Source: Flaccisagitta enflata
Lineage: Eukaryota; Chaetognatha; Sagittoidea; Aphragmophora
DNA length: 64,000 nucleotides
NCBI GenBank assembly: GCA_965153355.1
Contig: OZ231127.1
Location: forward strand, 83,390,001 to 83,454,000
Direction: 5' to 3'
The notes beneath the pieces were generated by a model that did no database searches, was not told the DNA's origin, and saw only the letters and a list, made by a program, of their open reading frames with translations. This document shows positions 58,946-64,000 of this stretch, piece by piece (the first letter of the stretch is position 1; every line of letters begins with the position of its first letter). Position numbers and translations under genes: made by a program.

Positions 58946-59732
58946 GCGGTTTTTGCATTTTGTATTTGTTGATGTAAGAGACTTAAAAGATGTTTCAAAC
59001 CTTTATCAGACAAAGTGATTTTGAGGTTTTTCAAAAGTTCTATCATTCTAGACCAATCCTAGATCTCTATCATCAATGGTTTAGGAGCCGGAGCTCTCTA
59101 AAATGTAAGACCATTTTGCTGACACCCATCTTTTGCTGAAACGCATCTTTTCCAAAGAGGCTTCAAAAGAAGATTTGGCAATGTTTTAACTAAAACCGAT
59201 GTCAGTCACGTGCCTCGTCCTTTATTAACACAAATGGTCTAAAACTGAAAATAACCGAAAATAACCGAGAATAACCGAAAACAACCGGAAGTACCTTGAG
59301 ATGAAGTACTTACAATAACTTAAGTATTCTAAAGTATCCTAAAGTACCTTAAATCACCCTAAAAATGTCAAAATTGAGAAATTGTAGCAAGACGGATGGA
59401 CCCCGCGACACGGCAAGTTCTAAAGACGCGCGTATGCGACTTATTTGGAAAAAAGTCGAAGAATACCCTCGGCTTTATGAGACCTACGGCGGAAATCGAT
59501 CTTCCCTCTGTCTCATGAGTGATTTGGGAAAGTTGATAAGTTTTGGGGGCTGAACGTACTACGCATGAAATTGATAGCTAAGAAAGAGCTAATTCTCCTC
59601 TTTCAGTTCTGTGCAATCAATAGTTTTCGAGCTAGGATTTTTTTAAATCTTTTTATATTTTTTGCATTTTTTCCCTTTTTTCTTAAAGATCAATATTTTT
59701 CATTGACCCTAATTTTGACCCTATGTAACATG
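58946..59732. other. Spacer with a possible decayed element
   Basis: From 59205 to 59455, GTGCCTCGTCCTTTATTAAC, AAAATAACCGA repeats, AAGTACCTTAA units and GACGCGCGTATGCGAC recall the satellite-bearing hairpin/GTCY subfamily. No gene supported. Confidence 0.4.
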
Positions 59733-59886
59733 AAACAAGGCCGGATACACGGCAATCCAGTCGCGGACGGTTGTGCAGGAGCAGTAATGCAAAAACCGCT
59801 CGCAATTTTAGAAATATTTATTAGGGACGGATGGATGGACCAACCAACGCGGCAAGGTGTAGAGTAGCGTGTCCGTGACTAAAAAC
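59733..59886 (+). mobile_element. Hairpin/GTCY element, short copy
   Basis: AAACAAGGCCGGATACACGG, GTCGCGGACGGTTGTGCAGG, GGACGGATGGATGGACC, GTGTAGAGTAGCGTGTCCGT then GACTAAAAAC. Confidence 0.75.
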
Positions 59887-59939
59887 AGTTAATATGACGC
59901 TAGCTTGCAAATCACTTGCATTTTACCCTGCTTGCTTGC

Positions 59940-60302
<363 letters not shown>

Positions 60303-60435
60303 AGTGTATATTGCTCCCCCGAATTCTGGGCCCCAAGATTTACCATTTTTAGTCTCAGTCTCACTGCCCCTAATTCTGTGCATTGATAAATAGTAATCTC
60401 TTCTTCTTTTTTTTCATTCTCTGTCTTATTTGCTT

Positions 60436-60962
60436 TTTGGGCAGCGGCCCCAAAGGGCCGATGTCCTCTAGGACACAGGGGTGAATTTCCTTACGTCCGT
60501 CCGTCCGTCTGTACGTACGTACGTCCCCCCCTTGAAGCTTCTCAATTCTCAAATTCCCATTGAATAACAAGGGTAAATGACAAAATGCAAACTTCTCATT
60601 GAATAACAAGGAAAATTTACAAAAGAATACAAATATGCAAATTTCCTATTGAATGACATGGAATATAAACAAAAAAATGAAAAATATGCATAATTCCAAT
60701 TGGATAACATGGAAAATTGAAAAAAAAACTAAAAAGAATAAGATTCTCATTGAATAACATAGAAAATAGACACAAAATTGTAAAAAAACTCCCACTGAAT
60801 ATAATGGAAAATGGCCCCAGAGGCCTGAAATATGTTTTCCCAGGACGTAAGGAAATTCACCCCTGTGTCCTACAGGACATCGGCCCTTTGGGGCCGCTGC
60901 CCTGCTCTCACTCCACTTCTTCATCTGATCACTCTAAGCAGGGCATTGGGTACCGCTGACCA
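60436..60962. mobile_element. TGGTCAGC inverted-repeat element, right end complete
   Basis: Left: GGGCAGCGGCCCCAAAGGGC, then CGATGTCCTCTAGGACACAGGGG and AATTTCCTTACGTCCG. Right: the inverse, ACGTAAGGAAATTCACCCCT, GTCCTACAGGACATCGGCCC, GCTGCCCTGCTCTCACTCC, ending GGTACCGCTGACCA. The core has a 30-bp minisatellite based on CATTGAATAACA(A/T)GGAAAAT. It is the clearest paired-end member. Confidence 0.85.
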
Positions 60963-60990
60963 TGTGCGATCCTTGGATGATTTGTTATAG

Positions 60991-61794
<804 letters not shown>

Positions 61795-61810
61795 AGAGAG
61801 AGAGAGAAAG

Positions 61811-61896
<86 letters not shown>

Positions 61897-61920
61897 GAGA
61901 GAGAAGAAGAAGAGAAGAAG
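61795..61920. repeat. (GA)n tract
   Basis: GA repeats with AAAGA interruptions. Confidence 0.95.
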
Positions 61921-62081
61921 AACCTCTAAATATATAACAAAGAGTACTAAAAAAAAAAATTACCATTGCATACTTATCATTGAACAGAATTAGGGGCAGT
62001 GAGACTGAGACTAAATTTGGGGCACTGAGACTTTTTAAATTCGGTGCACCGCGTCGCGCCCCTCTCTCTCGCATTCACTCT

Positions 62082-62579
<498 letters not shown>

Positions 62580-62654
62580 CTCCCAGCATTTACGACTTTT
62601 TTCCTACGGCGATCAGCCGCCTTTATTGGTAATATGAAATAAGCATGGGCAATA

Positions 62655-63189
62655 TGTGTTCGGCGATGCCAGTTGCCCCGCTTTGCATGATTGTAAATCA
62701 GAGTGAGAGGAAGCAGGGCAGTGACCCCAAATGGGATAATGGGGACTTTTGTTCATTCGTCTGTCCCTTTGTTCGTAGATTTGAGGTCTGAAGGAGCTAT
62801 TTTGAGGTCCATGAGGCCTAAGAAGGCCAATTTGAAGCTAAAGCAAGGAGGCTGAATAGGCTGAATAGGCTGAATAGGCTGTAGAGGACTGATTTGGTGC
62901 CTGAAGAGGCTAATTTGAGGCTTAGATGGCTGATTTGAGACCTAAGAGGACTAACTGATTAGAGGCCTGAAAGGCCTGATTTGAGGCCTGAGAGCCCTAA
63001 TCTGAGATCTAAGAGGATGGACAGACAGACGGAGAGACAGACGGATGGACGGACAGACGGACGGATGGACGGACGGATGGACGGACAGACGGACGGACGG
63101 ACGGACGGATGGACGGACGGACAGACGGACGAGCGAAAGTTCCCCTGTGTTCTATGGGACTTTCTCCCCTTTGGGACCGCTGCCCAAAT
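62655..63189. mobile_element. TGGTCAGC-family inverted-repeat element
   Basis: Left: TCGGCGATGCCAGTTGCCCC, GGAAGCAGGGCAGTGACCCC, ATAATGGGGACTTTTGTTC. Core: CTGATTTGAGGCCTGAGA-type units and a (GGAC/GGAT)n tract. Right: GAAAGTTCCCCTGTGTTCTA then CCCCTTTGGGACCGCTGCCC. The outermost right end is missing. Confidence 0.75.
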
Positions 63190-63432
63190 GTCATGTGAAA
63201 TGAAGTAACTTTTCACGGGCCTTCTAAAGGTATCAGATGCAGATTTTGTTCACAATTGCTAAATCAACCATTCAAAAGTACGTCTCATAGTCGTATAGTA
63301 TTTGATTCTATCATCATTATGGTATCTTCCACCGAAACAGTTGCTCAGCGGCCTCTGGTCTACCGTTTCATTTACAGGAGTAACAAACACATCCGTGGGT
63401 GAATTGGAGGTGATGGGAGAGTGATTTTACTT
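63190..63432 (-). other. Presumed 3' UTR of the edge membrane gene
   Basis: Downstream of the TAA at 63433 on the minus strand. No canonical AATAAA was seen close to the stop. Confidence 0.35.
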
Positions 63433-64000
63433 TTAGGGTGACAGGTATCTATTTTTTGTGGTGGTGGGATCTGTGGCAGTGTGATCCACCGGTAGTAAGA
63501 CGTGGCCGTTTCCGTTGTCGTTGTCATTGTCGTTATCATTTTTGTTGTTGTTATTGCTGTTTGGCAAAACTGGGATTCTTCCCCGATACTTAACGAACCA
63601 CACCACAATCAATATAAATACCACCCCCAATATGATAACAATAATGACAATTATTATAACGAGCGTTGTGTTCCCCCGACGATCCGTTATTCCGTCGATT
63701 GTTGTTGTTTCAATTGTTGCAATCGTTGTCGTGACCGTCCACGCCTTTGTTGTCGTTGTCGTCGCCTCATCAACAATTGTAGTTGAAGTTATGATCGTTG
63801 ACGTATCCGGGCATTCCTGCCCAGCGGCTATCCAAAGCATATCCGACATAGAATCGTCTCCAGACGTTCCAGGATTCCTCATCTGCATGCGAAAAAAGAA
63901 TTGTCTTTTGGGATCGTCTTTCATGTGTCTGTTGGACAAAAGGATGTCCAATAAGATAGATTCTTTTTTCGTTGAATCGATTTTGAAGGTAAAGGTTCTT
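63433..64000 (-). CDS. Type I membrane protein, C-terminal part (5' cut by window edge)
   Basis: One frame runs open from the window end to TAA at 63433. The first about 65 residues (RTFTFKIDSTKKESILLDIL ... IAAGQECPD) look like the end of a folded ectodomain. A Thr-rich stalk follows (ATTTTTKAW ... TTTIATIETTT), probably O-glycosylated. Then come a hydrophobic helix TTLVIIIVIIVIILGVVFIL plus IVVWFV, and KYRGR as stop-transfer. The cytoplasmic tail has Asn/Asp repeats and ends KNRYLSP. A strong acceptor-like site, TTTTTTCGCATGCAG at about 63889, could start the last exon there. The layout parallels the membrane gene at 42357-44922, but I cannot name a family. Confidence 0.65.
   Translation of the reverse strand, partial: RTFTFKIDSTKKESILLDILLSNRHMKDDPKRQFFFRMQMRNPGTSGDDSMSDMLWIAAGQECPDTSTIITSTTIVDEATTTTTKAWTVTTTIATIETTTIDGITDRRGNTTLVIIIVIIVIILGVVFILIVVWFVKYRGRIPVLPNSNNNNKNDNDNDNDNGNGHVLLPVDHTATDPTTTKNRYLSP

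Noticed and set aside
57908-59018. Two similar Lys/Phe/Leu-rich frames (57908-58117 and 58752-59018) that look like a gene pair
   Set aside because: They are the two inverted arms of one repeat element read on opposite strands.

Overview
The window is intron-rich eukaryotic DNA, most probably from an invertebrate animal. No ribosomal RNA, tRNA, CRISPR array or bacterial-style operon was seen. The case for an animal is inferred. It contains an IQ-motif gene whose 3' exons resemble the neurogranin/PEP-19/igloo family. It also contains a large coiled-coil gene of cytoskeletal-scaffold type, and type I membrane proteins built from phase 1-1 exons. The genome is choked with (CT/GA)n, (CA)n and trinucleotide microsatellites. 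Many bivalve and other lophotrochozoan genomes look like this, but the taxon cannot be fixed from the sequence alone.

Four gene loci can be supported by reading frame plus splice sites. (1) Plus strand, 4268-16104: six exons of an IQ-motif gene whose 5' part is missing or off-window. The frame closes across every junction (415 codons seen). The gene holds five IQ motifs and ends in a Pro/Ser/Ala-rich basic tail with an AATAAA at 16325. (2) Minus strand, 34718-25420: a four-exon gene that closes into a 1716-residue protein. It has a disordered acidic N-terminus, a Ser/Thr-rich basic region, a long coiled coil with three 28-residue repeats, a QT-motif cluster and a Ser/Pro-rich tail. (3) Minus strand, 44922-42357: a signal peptide, two related galactose-binding-like (F5/8C-like) domains and a transmembrane helix, each on its own exon. 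(4) Minus strand, window end to 63433: the 3' part of another type I membrane protein with a Thr-rich stalk. A weak two-exon candidate lies at 46194-46747 on the plus strand.

The rest is mostly repeats. Two multi-copy families dominate. The first is a set of about twenty 0.1-0.7 kb elements with a GTCY-type tetranucleotide tract next to a terminal hairpin followed by A5. Their layout resembles Helentron-associated (HINE/mini-me/pearl-like) elements. The second is a set of inverted-repeat elements with long, hairpin-rich ends (TGGTCAGC...) and an internal 20-30 bp minisatellite. There are also about ten single foldback elements, one nearly 3 kb long (49029-52005), plus a decayed non-LTR reverse transcriptase at about 53985.

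The most distinctive local feature is at 15013-15700. There, about eleven degenerate copies of one IQ-motif exon, some with its splice donor, lie in tandem just downstream of the live exon.
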